Of a DNA stretch of 64,000 nt, positions 7,859-15,601 are shown in pieces (positions within the stretch are counted from its first letter, which is position 1; each line of letters opens with the position of its first letter). The notes below the pieces were generated by a model. The model was not told the DNA's origin. It searched no databases and saw nothing but the letters and a program-made list of their open reading frames with translations. The DNA comes from JAACFF01 sp963807975 (GTDB lineage Bacteria > Chloroflexota > Anaerolineae > Promineifilales > Promineifilaceae), in contig CAWEDV010000001.1 of NCBI GenBank assembly GCA_963807975.1, positions 2,604,001 to 2,668,000 of the forward strand. Direction: 5' to 3'. Both the position numbers and the translations under genes were made by a program.

Positions 7859-10005
7859 TTACCCTTATGAATGGTGGATTCAGAGTTCACCCAGTTTCCG
7901 GCGGAAAATCTAAGGCGGCGCTCCTATCCAACTGGCAAGAGATCGCGACCAACGAACCTACACAAGTCAAAGAGTGGATGCACCGTTACCCGAACTGCAA
8001 GTGGGGAGTCGTAGCCGATGACTTGGTAATTATCGATCTAGACATTGAACGAGACGAAAATACGGGGGAGATTGTTACCAATGGTGTTGAGGAGTGGGAA
8101 CGGTTAACGGCCGAGAATCCTACCCCAGCAACACCAGTAGTCCGCACTCCCCGAGGCGGTATTCACCTCTATTTCCAGAAGAACGGGAAAGAGCTTAAAA
8201 ATTCAACTAGTTCACTAGCGAGAGGTATTGATGTCAAGACCGGCAACGGTTATGTAATCGCCCCACCAAGCAAGGGATACACTTGGGTGAAATCAGTCGA
8301 TGACTTCCCGATTCCCGTCATCCCTGAATGGCTAGAAGAAACGCTAGCAGAGCCTGAATCTAAATCGATCAAACGTGGTCGCATAAGTCGAGAGACTATC
8401 CCAAGTGGTGAGCGGAACGATACCCTTTTCCGGTTCGGGAGTTCGCTTCAGGCACGAGGATACTCAGACCACAAGATCTATCGAAAGATCTATAAAATGA
8501 ATCAGGAACAGTGTGAACCGCCACTCCCAGAATGGGAAATTGAAGCGATATTCAAGTCAGTCAGAGATTACGAAAAGGGGCCATCAAGGGCACATAGTAT
8601 AGACAGAAATCCGGAAGACTTCACAGACGTCGGTAACGGTCTGCGGTTCGCCAGAGAGAATCGAAATCGAGTTCGATACGCCATAGGTCTCGGGTGGTTA
8701 TCCTACCAAGGCGGTCAATGGAAGACGGGAGCGAATCTCGAAGCGATAAGAATCGCACAGGAAACGGCTCAGGGTCTTTATGAATTGGCGGCTAGCGCAA
8801 GCGACCCAACCGAAGCCAAAGCTTGGGGACAGTGGGCACAAAAAAGTCTGAGTCAACGAGCAATCAATGCAACCCTCGAAATGGCTAAACCCCATCTGGA
8901 AGTGAAGGTCAGTGACCTGGATGCACATCCGGAACTTTTGAACGTTCGGAACGGAATTCTAGATCTGGCGAGAGGCGAACTCTTACCGCACTCACCTGAA
9001 TGGCTATTAACTCAGCAAACGAACGTTGAATATGACCCCGAGGCTCAGTGTCCGAAATGGCTTGATGCACTAGATATGATTTTCGAGGGGAATGACGAAA
9101 TGATTCGCTACCTGCAAATGTGTCTAGGGTGGTCAATAGGCGGGCGTTCCGACATCAAAGCGCTGTTCTTCATGTACGGACCATCTGGGAACAATGGCAA
9201 ATCGACCATCACGGAAACAATGATCGAATTACTCGGAGATTACGCATTGAAAACTGAGAGCGATTCAGTAATGGTGAAACATTATGGTGCGGTCAACAGC
9301 CCGTTCATTGTTAAGTTCCGAGGGAGGCGATTTGTAGTTGCCAGCGAGACTGAATCCAAACAGAAGTGGTCCACAAAACTGGTGAAGGATTTGACAGGCA
9401 ATGACACTATCACGGCAGCAGCAAAATACGAGGCCCCTATCCAGTTCAAACCAACTCACAAGTTGTGGGTCTACGGGAACGAGCGACCAGAGGTTGACGA
9501 TACTGGTGACGCTTTCTGGTCACGGATGAAGACTATTCCGTTTAAGTACAAGATACCGAGAGAAAAACGACGAAAGATGGCTGCCGTGATTAATGAGTTC
9601 ATGACCGAAGGTCCTGGAATTTTGAACTGGTTACTGGAAGGTTATCAGTTGGCAGCGGCTGGCGAGATACAAAGGCAAGAACCCGAAGCGGTTAGTGAGA
9701 CTGTTCACGAATACCGAGTCGAATCAGATCCACTAGAGCAGTTCATCATTGAACATTGTGAAACTGGCGACGGACACAAAGAAGACAAGATCGCTTTTCG
9801 CCAGAACTTTAACTACTGGATACGTGAACAGGGACTTGATTCATGGACAGCAAATGCGCTTACAAGAGAAATGAAGAAGAAGGCGTTCGCAATCGGTGGC
9901 AAAGGTCGAAGGTTCTATATGAAAGTAAGTTTGAATATACCAGAAACTCTGGAGCCAGAAAGCGGTTTTAGAGGGTTTAGTTCAAGAGGAGCCCGCCCGA
10001 AATAA
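7843..10005 (+). CDS. Primase-polymerase / D5-type helicase fusion
   Basis: A 720-aa replication protein. Residues about 10-175 form an archaeo-eukaryotic primase (prim-pol) domain with the metal pair D65/D67 in IIDLDIE, then GGIHLYF and GIDVKTGNGYVIAPPS. A primase-C-terminal-like region follows (GERNDTLFRFGS). The D5_N/SF3 helicase part has INVRNGILDL-type sequence, Walker A GPSGNNGKST at 446-455, Walker B-like FVVASETE, and the sensor YGNERPEVDDTGDAFWSRM. This architecture is typical of P4-like satellites, prophages and integrative plasmids. AAGGAG precedes the ATG. It shows the element can initiate its own replication. Confidence 0.93.
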   Translation: MYGELVTLMNGGFRVHPVSGGKSKAALLSNWQEIATNEPTQVKEWMHRYPNCKWGVVADDLVIIDLDIERDENTGEIVTNGVEEWERLTAENPTPATPVVRTPRGGIHLYFQKNGKELKNSTSSLARGIDVKTGNGYVIAPPSKGYTWVKSVDDFPIPVIPEWLEETLAEPESKSIKRGRISRETIPSGERNDTLFRFGSSLQARGYSDHKIYRKIYKMNQEQCEPPLPEWEIEAIFKSVRDYEKGPSRAHSIDRNPEDFTDVGNGLRFARENRNRVRYAIGLGWLSYQGGQWKTGANLEAIRIAQETAQGLYELAASASDPTEAKAWGQWAQKSLSQRAINATLEMAKPHLEVKVSDLDAHPELLNVRNGILDLARGELLPHSPEWLLTQQTNVEYDPEAQCPKWLDALDMIFEGNDEMIRYLQMCLGWSIGGRSDIKALFFMYGPSGNNGKSTITETMIELLGDYALKTESDSVMVKHYGAVNSPFIVKFRGRRFVVASETESKQKWSTKLVKDLTGNDTITAAAKYEAPIQFKPTHKLWVYGNERPEVDDTGDAFWSRMKTIPFKYKIPREKRRKMAAVINEFMTEGPGILNWLLEGYQLAAAGEIQRQEPEAVSETVHEYRVESDPLEQFIIEHCETGDGHKEDKIAFRQNFNYWIREQGLDSWTANALTREMKKKAFAIGGKGRRFYMKVSLNIPETLEPESGFRGFSSRGARPK

Positions 10006-10064
10006 GTTTTTCGTGCGATTTCAACTCCCGCCCGGATGGTCAACAAGATCAAGAGGAACGAATT

Positions 10065-10364
10065 ATGAAACAAGAAATTTGCGTAACCTGTAAAGAAAAA
10101 TCCCGACACGGTACTGGAATGTTGTGCACTGATTGCAGTCGTGCTCTTTCCCGCAAGCGATACCTTACAAAAAAAGTTCGAAAGGCCGAAATAGCTGCAA
10201 TTCAGAGCGAGGTTGATGAGCTTTCCGCCAGACTTTTGACCAACTTTTCTGAAATTGTAGTGGACTCTGCAAGGCTTGACCAACTAGTCCAGATTCAAAA
10301 TGTTCGAAAAGATCTTCAGGCTTTGCTGGGGATTACCAGGAATTTGGTGTCGGAGTTGAAATGA
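10065..10364 (+). CDS. Small zinc-binding coiled-coil protein
   Basis: 99 aa with a putative zinc knuckle, CVTCKEKSRHGTGMLCTDC, at residues 6-24, followed by a basic stretch (RKRYLTKKVRKAE) and a predicted helix or coiled coil to the end. AGAGGAAC lies upstream of the ATG. It follows the primase by 59 bp and probably belongs to the same transcript. Function not recognised. Confidence 0.65.
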   Translation: MKQEICVTCKEKSRHGTGMLCTDCSRALSRKRYLTKKVRKAEIAAIQSEVDELSARLLTNFSEIVVDSARLDQLVQIQNVRKDLQALLGITRNLVSELK

Positions 10365-10474
10365 TAAGCATGGCGAGCCGTTTCGGTCGCTGTTAAATGT
10401 AACGAATAGGGGTCAGTAGTGACCGCCGCAAACAATTAGTTTTTGTAGAGAACATCTAATACAAGGAGAAGAAA

Positions 10475-11128
10475 ATGGCAACAAGAGTACAGGAATTACA
10501 GGCAGAAGTTGAGGAGCAGAAAGCGCTTCTGTATTTCAACCATAGTGGAGGTCCCAAACCCCGATACGCCCCCGAGATACATGCTCAGAAGTTGGCTAAG
10601 ATCGAGGAACATTTTACCCAAGGTCTCGAACAGATCATGGAAGATGAGCAGGCAAAGGTCGGTGAGATCCAGGAGGAGCTAACACGGATCTCTAATCCAT
10701 ACACCTGGCTCAACGCAACAGAAATGGCACAGGCAAAAGACATGGCTGAGTTCATTCGTGAAGACATCGAGCGGCAAGAGATCGATGATCTGTCTAAATC
10801 TCTGGTCGAGACAATGAAACAAGAGAATCGTATCCAACAGTGGCTTGTACTACGGTACGCCTCTCAACGATATGACAGCATCCCTAACATAGACCCACTC
10901 CAGGACTACAAGTTCCGGGAGGTTTTCGATGAGCTCCGGAAGATGGTTGTGCCCAAAGAAGTGAGCAAGGTTGAAGAGTCGGCCACTGATCGGCTGCGCA
11001 AAGCTCAGAATGGCTATAACGAGGCTTTGTATACGCATCCTGATGAACGGAAACGGGTCGCTGATTCGCTCGGTGTGGGTCTAACACACTTTCCCGACAT
11101 GGGCGAGCTGTATCGCCCAGTTGATTAA
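10475..11128 (+). CDS. Helical element protein, unknown function
   Basis: 217 aa, largely charged alpha-helix. The N-terminus (VQELQAEVEEQKALLYF) and residues 45-120 are heptad-rich, followed by a more globular segment with YDSIPNIDPLQDYKF. AAGGAG stands 7 bases before the ATG. No family recognised. Its place between replication genes and a terminase-like HTH gene suggests a structural or regulatory role in the element's life cycle, but nothing in the sequence decides this. Confidence 0.6.
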   Translation: MATRVQELQAEVEEQKALLYFNHSGGPKPRYAPEIHAQKLAKIEEHFTQGLEQIMEDEQAKVGEIQEELTRISNPYTWLNATEMAQAKDMAEFIREDIERQEIDDLSKSLVETMKQENRIQQWLVLRYASQRYDSIPNIDPLQDYKFREVFDELRKMVVPKEVSKVEESATDRLRKAQNGYNEALYTHPDERKRVADSLGVGLTHFPDMGELYRPVD

Positions 11129-11310
11129 GACGATTTCTAGAAGAAAGGGATTGGCATTTTTTGGGCTTTGGAATAACGATCCAACTGAAAGAGCAAGGTC
11201 CAGATTGATCCAAATGGATCCAGAATATTGAGGGTATAGATTAAGCCTCAGGGGTGATTAAAACGCGATACGGGACGTTTTAGGAGCTCCTGGGGCAGCA
11301 AGGATTAACA

Positions 11311-11829
11311 ATGATGGGTAAGGAAATAGGACGAAGATACACAGACGAAGAAAAAGGAAGATGGATAGCCACTCTTATTGCTGCAGGTAAAGACGTGAAG
11401 AAATCTAAGCGTGGATTTGACCATACAGTTTTAAACGTGAGCAAACTGGAGGGCGCTCCAACCAAAAGGACTTTGTACCGATGGTGGGCAAATCGAGATA
11501 GTTTCCCGGTACCGGTACAAGAAGCAGTTGAGGAAACCAAAAGGGGCATTCACGAAAAACTTGAGGAGCTTGCGAACCTGCTGCTGGGTCGAGCATTGGT
11601 TCTAACACCAGATGAGACAAGCCTCAGAACGGTTGTGGTATCACTCGGGATTGTACTCGATAAGATGGCTCTGCTTCAAGGTCAACCAACTTCCATTACG
11701 ATGGACGTATCCAGACCAATAGCCCGGATCAAAGCAATGGTAGAGAACGGGGAGATAACTCAGGCGGAGGTACGAGCCAGATATCCACACATCGCAAAGA
11801 AGTTGTGGTCAGATGGGCCGGTAAACTGA
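11311..11829 (+). CDS. Phage small-terminase-like HTH protein
   Basis: 172 aa. An N-terminal homeodomain-like helix-turn-helix begins RRYTDEEKGRWIATLIAAG and continues through PTKRTLYRWWANRD. A helical region follows with VVSLGIVLDKMALLQGQPT, which matches the pattern of phage TerS-like proteins whose second half carries an ALGI-IDK-LL-G-PT signature. No large terminase follows, so it is not part of a complete packaging module. In phage satellites a lone TerS redirects a helper phage's packaging. It could equally be a transcription regulator. A palindrome AGGAGCTCCT lies at 11282-11291 upstream. Confidence 0.6.
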   Translation: MMGKEIGRRYTDEEKGRWIATLIAAGKDVKKSKRGFDHTVLNVSKLEGAPTKRTLYRWWANRDSFPVPVQEAVEETKRGIHEKLEELANLLLGRALVLTPDETSLRTVVVSLGIVLDKMALLQGQPTSITMDVSRPIARIKAMVENGEITQAEVRARYPHIAKKLWSDGPVN

Positions 11830-12033
11830 TTTCTTGAAGCGGTAGGGGCTGAAGGATACCGCAGATAGGAGAAGGAATTATCAGCGTCCTCGCTAAGTTG
11901 AAAATCGATCCATATGGCTCCGGATAGCTCCACCTAGCAGTTTATGTACCGAAAGGATTTCGGATCAATTTGGGGCGATTTACGAACCTCTGGGATCGAG
12001 TATGGTGGTCGACCTAGCGCCAAATGAAGTGAG

Positions 12034-12900
12034 CTATCCAATCGATTCAAATCGTTCTTGAATATACAAGATCGTGTTGGTGCAAAAGGAAACGACAAAG
12101 CGAGCATCTTTTTCGGGAGTAGGTTTCATTCCATACTCGAAATCAAAAATAGACCCTCCAGCTACCCGCTTAAGGCTGCTAGTGGTATTTTCGAATCTTT
12201 TAAATTCAGCCATATCAATCCCGGTTTCTATGATTGCAATTCTATACCATACCTCATTGATCTCATCGAGGATTGGCTCTAATAATGGATTTTCCATTCT
12301 TGCGGAGGTTGACATTCCCGTTTCACGATAGCCGCCGATATACTTAAGAAGAGCATCATAAAATGCCCGTTTCGCTTTGGCTGCTGCGTCGAGGTACTGC
12401 TCTTCTACAAGTGCAGTCTCCGCTTCCGCAATCTTGCTTCGGATCTCCTCGTCTTCGATAGCGCCAGCTAAACTAAACTGATCAAAATCGGCATTCCAAA
12501 ATTCGCTGAAAACCTTCCGAAGATAATCCTGAGTGTAAACCTGACACCTGAGCAGGTTTTGGGGACTTGGAAGCATTGCTGCGTGCTGAGCATTGTTTCT
12601 GATATCTCTTACGTTACTGATATTCGATTTGTCTGGAATGACCATTCCTTTTTCTTTTAGGGCTTTATCCGCTTCTTTGATGAGATTTGGAAAATTGATA
12701 TAACGCAAATCTACTGTCTGATCACTGTTCTTGATTATGGTCTTCAGCGACGTTTCAATTGCCCAATCAAACCCAATTATGGCACTGAGATGGCGGTGGA
12801 AACCGAAGGGGATAGCTGCGTCAATTTCAGCTTGACGATAAACACTTTTTATCAGTATAAGCACATTTCGTTCGGTGCTGTCCATTTCCAGCGGCATCAT
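12034..12900 (-). CDS. HEPN-domain protein (putative RNase)
   Basis: About 288 aa. I start at ATG 12900, which overlaps the previous gene's TAA (TAATG) and has GGGAG just upstream; ATG 12897 is equally possible. A helical protein with the HEPN hallmark R-x4-H in RDIRNNAQHAA, residues 101-106. The second half (AETALVEEQYLDAAAKAKRAFYDALLKYIG) is another HEPN-like helix bundle without the motif. HEPN proteins with intact RxxxxH are usually metal-independent RNases in toxin-antitoxin and abortive-infection systems. It is the last gene of a leftward group with membrane proteins, which suggests a defence effector. No obvious antitoxin is seen. Confidence 0.72.
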   Translation of the reverse strand: MMPLEMDSTERNVLILIKSVYRQAEIDAAIPFGFHRHLSAIIGFDWAIETSLKTIIKNSDQTVDLRYINFPNLIKEADKALKEKGMVIPDKSNISNVRDIRNNAQHAAMLPSPQNLLRCQVYTQDYLRKVFSEFWNADFDQFSLAGAIEDEEIRSKIAEAETALVEEQYLDAAAKAKRAFYDALLKYIGGYRETGMSTSARMENPLLEPILDEINEVWYRIAIIETGIDMAEFKRFENTTSSLKRVAGGSIFDFEYGMKPTPEKDARFVVSFCTNTILYIQERFESIG

Positions 12901-13109
12901 TATCTCCCAGGGCACTCATTCTTTAACAAACTATACCGCAATCCATTCTCCCCAACCCACCTGGTCTTGCCACAGACACGACACATTGCTTGGTAACAAT
13001 TGGGGCGCCCCATAGAATCCTCCACTGGCTCGAAGGCAGTAAGATCGTGGCCACCAAGTGCTGCGGTTGCTTGGGCTTCGAGAAACGAGGATTTGAGGGC
13101 TTGAGTCAT
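12900..13109 (-). CDS. Small zinc-ribbon protein
   Basis: 69 aa, with four cysteines in the second half (CYQAMCRVCGKTRW ... NECPGR) suggesting one bound zinc. It is held in place by coding overlaps at both ends: ATGA with the upstream pentapeptide protein and TAATG with the HEPN gene. That makes it a real, translationally coupled gene despite its size. Function unknown; in this setting a cofactor or antitoxin of the HEPN protein is possible. Confidence 0.6.
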   Translation of the reverse strand: MTQALKSSFLEAQATAALGGHDLTAFEPVEDSMGRPNCYQAMCRVCGKTRWVGENGLRYSLLKNECPGR

Positions 13110-13870
13110 TCTTGATCATCTTCTGGGATTGAATCATCAAGCGAGGCTGTCATTTCATCCACTGCTGAGGGGTCGATTTCTTCCTCATCACTCCAATCAA
13201 GGCAATTAGGTCTTGTGGCCAGCCATTCTTCTAGGGTTGGGCTATCCGGATAAGACGATAAATTTTCTGGGTCTTTTAGTATTGTGCCATCCGGCATGGT
13301 TGACCCAGCAACTGATGTAGCACTCTTAAGCTGCTGGTGTGTTAGGCCTTCTGCCCCCTCCAGGTTAGTCTCCAACAGTTTGGCTTCCTCCAAGTGAGCA
13401 CGGAGCAATCTAGCACCCTCCAAGTGGGCATGGGCCAAGTAAGCACCCTCCAAGAAGGCCCCAGATAGGTCGGCTTCAATTAAGTTAGCTCCACCAAAAA
13501 AACCCTTTCTCAAAGACCCATCAATAAGCCATCGGTGGTATCTTAACTCCATGACCGCAGGAACCGCCACATCTTTAATAGGGCTCCCCATCTGCCTGAT
13601 AAGCTGAGCCTTTAGCTGCTCTGTTTGCCTCCAGTCGTTCAAGGCATCTATGATCACAACACCAATAACGATACCGGCCAATTCAGGGCCAAGGTTTACA
13701 AGAAAATAACCAAGAAACCGTCCCGACCCCGTGTTGGCTATGACGTAATGACCAGAGGCAAAACTATATCCCAGGACTAGGCCCCAAAGAGCCAGCCCCA
13801 GCATGGCCACCACTAAACCAATGCGAATGGCTCTGATGTGTTTAGTTGCCCATTTTTGGAGACGTTTCAT
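13106..13870 (-). CDS. Membrane protein with pentapeptide repeats
   Basis: 254 aa. Two transmembrane segments at about residues 15-38 and 50-75 are followed by a cytoplasmic region with A(N/D)Lxx pentapeptide repeats at about 125-175 (GANLIEADLSGAFLEGAYL...). These predict a short right-handed quadrilateral helix. The acidic tail ends DEEEIDPSAVDEM... The layout is common among defence-island and signalling membrane proteins, including abortive-infection sensors. It lies upstream of the zinc-ribbon and HEPN genes in one probable transcript. Confidence 0.72.
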   Translation of the reverse strand: MKRLQKWATKHIRAIRIGLVVAMLGLALWGLVLGYSFASGHYVIANTGSGRFLGYFLVNLGPELAGIVIGVVIIDALNDWRQTEQLKAQLIRQMGSPIKDVAVPAVMELRYHRWLIDGSLRKGFFGGANLIEADLSGAFLEGAYLAHAHLEGARLLRAHLEEAKLLETNLEGAEGLTHQQLKSATSVAGSTMPDGTILKDPENLSSYPDSPTLEEWLATRPNCLDWSDEEEIDPSAVDEMTASLDDSIPEDDQE

Positions 13871-13954
13871 GAGGGTTTACTCAATCACAGAATGACTAGG
13901 AATAGCTTGCTGCTTCGGCGTTGACAGCGATTTCTAGAATTGAGGTGGTGGCTG

Positions 13955-14533
13955 TCATTCTTCTTCCAGGATTTCTCTACTAGCTTGGACAAGTCCTTCT
14001 ATGTATAAATCGTGTTCGTAGTCAACACGCACACCTTCTTCTTTAAGTTCTGCCTCTAACTCCAAGCGGCATATGTACTCGTTGAAAATGTCCGTGGCCC
14101 ATTTTCCTCTCTTGTTGTACTGTCGCGACCTTAATGCGAAGTAGAAACCTACAGCGAGCAATGGTATTGTGATAAGTAGACTACCTATGGGAAAAACACC
14201 TTCAATCAGTAACCCGTAATATATTGAAGCTCCGACAATTAGCACTAAACCCGCAATCATATAACCGATAGCGGCTTGATAAGATGAGTTCCGGAAATAA
14301 AGACGCTCAGCCACATAAGACTGATGAAGAAATAATTTCTGTACGTCCCTCTCAAATTTTTCTTTTACTTTCGTTTCCCTTTCGCGAGCTCGCTTCCTTC
14401 TTTCTTCCCTCCAATTTTCTACCCTGTCCCGCAGTGCTTCGTGTATGAAGTTTGCCCCTACGCCTAGAAAAAGGCTCAGAAGTACCACACTAAATCCCCA
14501 CCACAACCAGCTTGGTAAATCAGTCGGCATCAT
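13955..14533 (-). CDS. Membrane protein with coiled coil
   Basis: 192 aa. One N-terminal transmembrane segment (residues 8-28), a strongly charged coiled coil (DRVENWREERRKRARERETKVKEKFERD), then two more transmembrane segments at about 85-108 and 113-130, and an acidic C-terminus. AGGAGG lies just upstream of a double ATG; the second ATG (14530) has the better spacing. It overlaps the previous small ORF by ATGA. No named family recognised. A membrane-anchored partner of the downstream pentapeptide/HEPN genes is plausible. Confidence 0.62.
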   Translation of the reverse strand: MMPTDLPSWLWWGFSVVLLSLFLGVGANFIHEALRDRVENWREERRKRARERETKVKEKFERDVQKLFLHQSYVAERLYFRNSSYQAAIGYMIAGLVLIVGASIYYGLLIEGVFPIGSLLITIPLLAVGFYFALRSRQYNKRGKWATDIFNEYICRLELEAELKEEGVRVDYEHDLYIEGLVQASREILEEE

Positions 14534-14733
14534 ATCCTCCTATCTCCTCGAAACCTCTTGCCCATCTCGATTGTAAAGAACTGCCGCATCACCCTTGTCA
14601 TTCCGCCAGATAGGACCACCGTGACCGCAGTTAAATCCACACCACTGGATTTCACTTTAGCCAAATAGTTGGAAATTGTCATGTGACTTTTGTCATCGGC
14701 GGGACTAGATTTGTCACAGATCGAGTATAGCAT
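14530..14733 (-). CDS. Possible small ORF, first of the leftward group
   Basis: 67 aa with no recognised domain and a basic end (GKRFRGDRRI). An internal Met18 start (MTISNYLAKVKSSG) is plausible. The only support is the ATGA stop/start overlap with the membrane-protein gene and its place at the head of the leftward group, so it may be spurious or a short leader peptide. Confidence 0.35.
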   Translation of the reverse strand: MLYSICDKSSPADDKSHMTISNYLAKVKSSGVDLTAVTVVLSGGMTRVMRQFFTIEMGKRFRGDRRI

Positions 14734-14887
14734 GCATCTCGTATATCGTTGAGAAACCCCCGCACGTTATCCGTCTTCCCACTATCCCATAAGTAACTGA
14801 CAGATGATTCTGTTCTTATGAGGTAACAACCCTAAATCTTCGCAATTTGACAGATCCTTAAAATATCCCCATGAATGCTATAAGACC

Positions 14888-14916
14888 TTGACACTTTCGC
14901 TGTGCTATGCTATATT
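14888..14916 (+). promoter_or_regulatory. Near-consensus sigma-70 promoter of the GHKL cassette
   Basis: TTGACA at 14888-14893, a 17-bp spacer and TATATT at 14911-14916, with TGC directly before the -10 (extended -10). Transcription should begin near 14923, which fixes the first gene's start at ATG 14948, because the longer in-frame TTG start would lie inside this promoter. Confidence 0.85.
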
Positions 14917-14947
14917 TTCTACAATACAGCGAATACAGGACTTTATT

Positions 14948-15589
14948 ATGGATAAAAAAGACATTGCTGGTGAATTAAAAAGGACCAGTGAGCTCCTAAG
15001 AAGCGTCAGAGAATTGCTTCTTACTACTGCACACCAATCAGTTACGGGTAATGGTGGTGGGGACTGGCAAACAGCCGAAACACTCTTTCGCTTTGCCAAA
15101 GAGGCGGATATATTAGGACTGAAAATTCTTGAATTAGTTAAGGAGGAATCCGGGATTCAATCAAGTCGGTTGGCGGATGCGGGTTCTCAAGAGATTAAAG
15201 ATTCGAAACCTTCGACAACAAAGAAGCGAAGAAAATTGAAGAAAAGCGAATACCCAAAATTTGTGGTTCGTGGTGACTCGCTTTTTAAGATCGGATTGAA
15301 GAGAGATGGTACAAGCGAATACTCACACAGCGTACCATCCCCAGTATTTCTCAATGTTGTGAAACAATTGCTGGAAATATCTGCTTCGCAGATTGAGTTC
15401 GTAGCTGATGATATTTTATCAATGGTTGACGCGCCTGATTACCAAGTATACATAGTTCTCGCATTATTTAGAGAGAACGATATTCTGGAAATCCCACGTC
15501 GTGGATTTCACAAGTTTGTTTCCGCAGATAAGTTTGAGCAGTCAGCCTTTAATCTATGGGATGTATTGAAGCATAGTCAAAAGGTATAA
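14948..15589 (+). CDS. Cassette gene 1, unknown function
   Basis: 213 aa from ATG 14948 (ACAGGA upstream, promoter just before). The N-terminal 65 residues are helical (KDIAGELKRTSELLRSVREL). Residues about 80-105 form a lysine-rich linker (TTKKRRKLKKSEYPKF). The C-terminal domain (FVVRGDSLFKIGLKRDG ... YQVYIVLALFRENDILEIPRRGFHKF) resembles a small winged-helix-like fold, but I cannot name it. It heads a tightly spaced four-gene transcript and may be its DNA-binding or sensor subunit. Confidence 0.6.
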   Translation: MDKKDIAGELKRTSELLRSVRELLLTTAHQSVTGNGGGDWQTAETLFRFAKEADILGLKILELVKEESGIQSSRLADAGSQEIKDSKPSTTKKRRKLKKSEYPKFVVRGDSLFKIGLKRDGTSEYSHSVPSPVFLNVVKQLLEISASQIEFVADDILSMVDAPDYQVYIVLALFRENDILEIPRRGFHKFVSADKFEQSAFNLWDVLKHSQKV

Positions 15590-15601
15590 GCTTCCTTTAA
15601 A

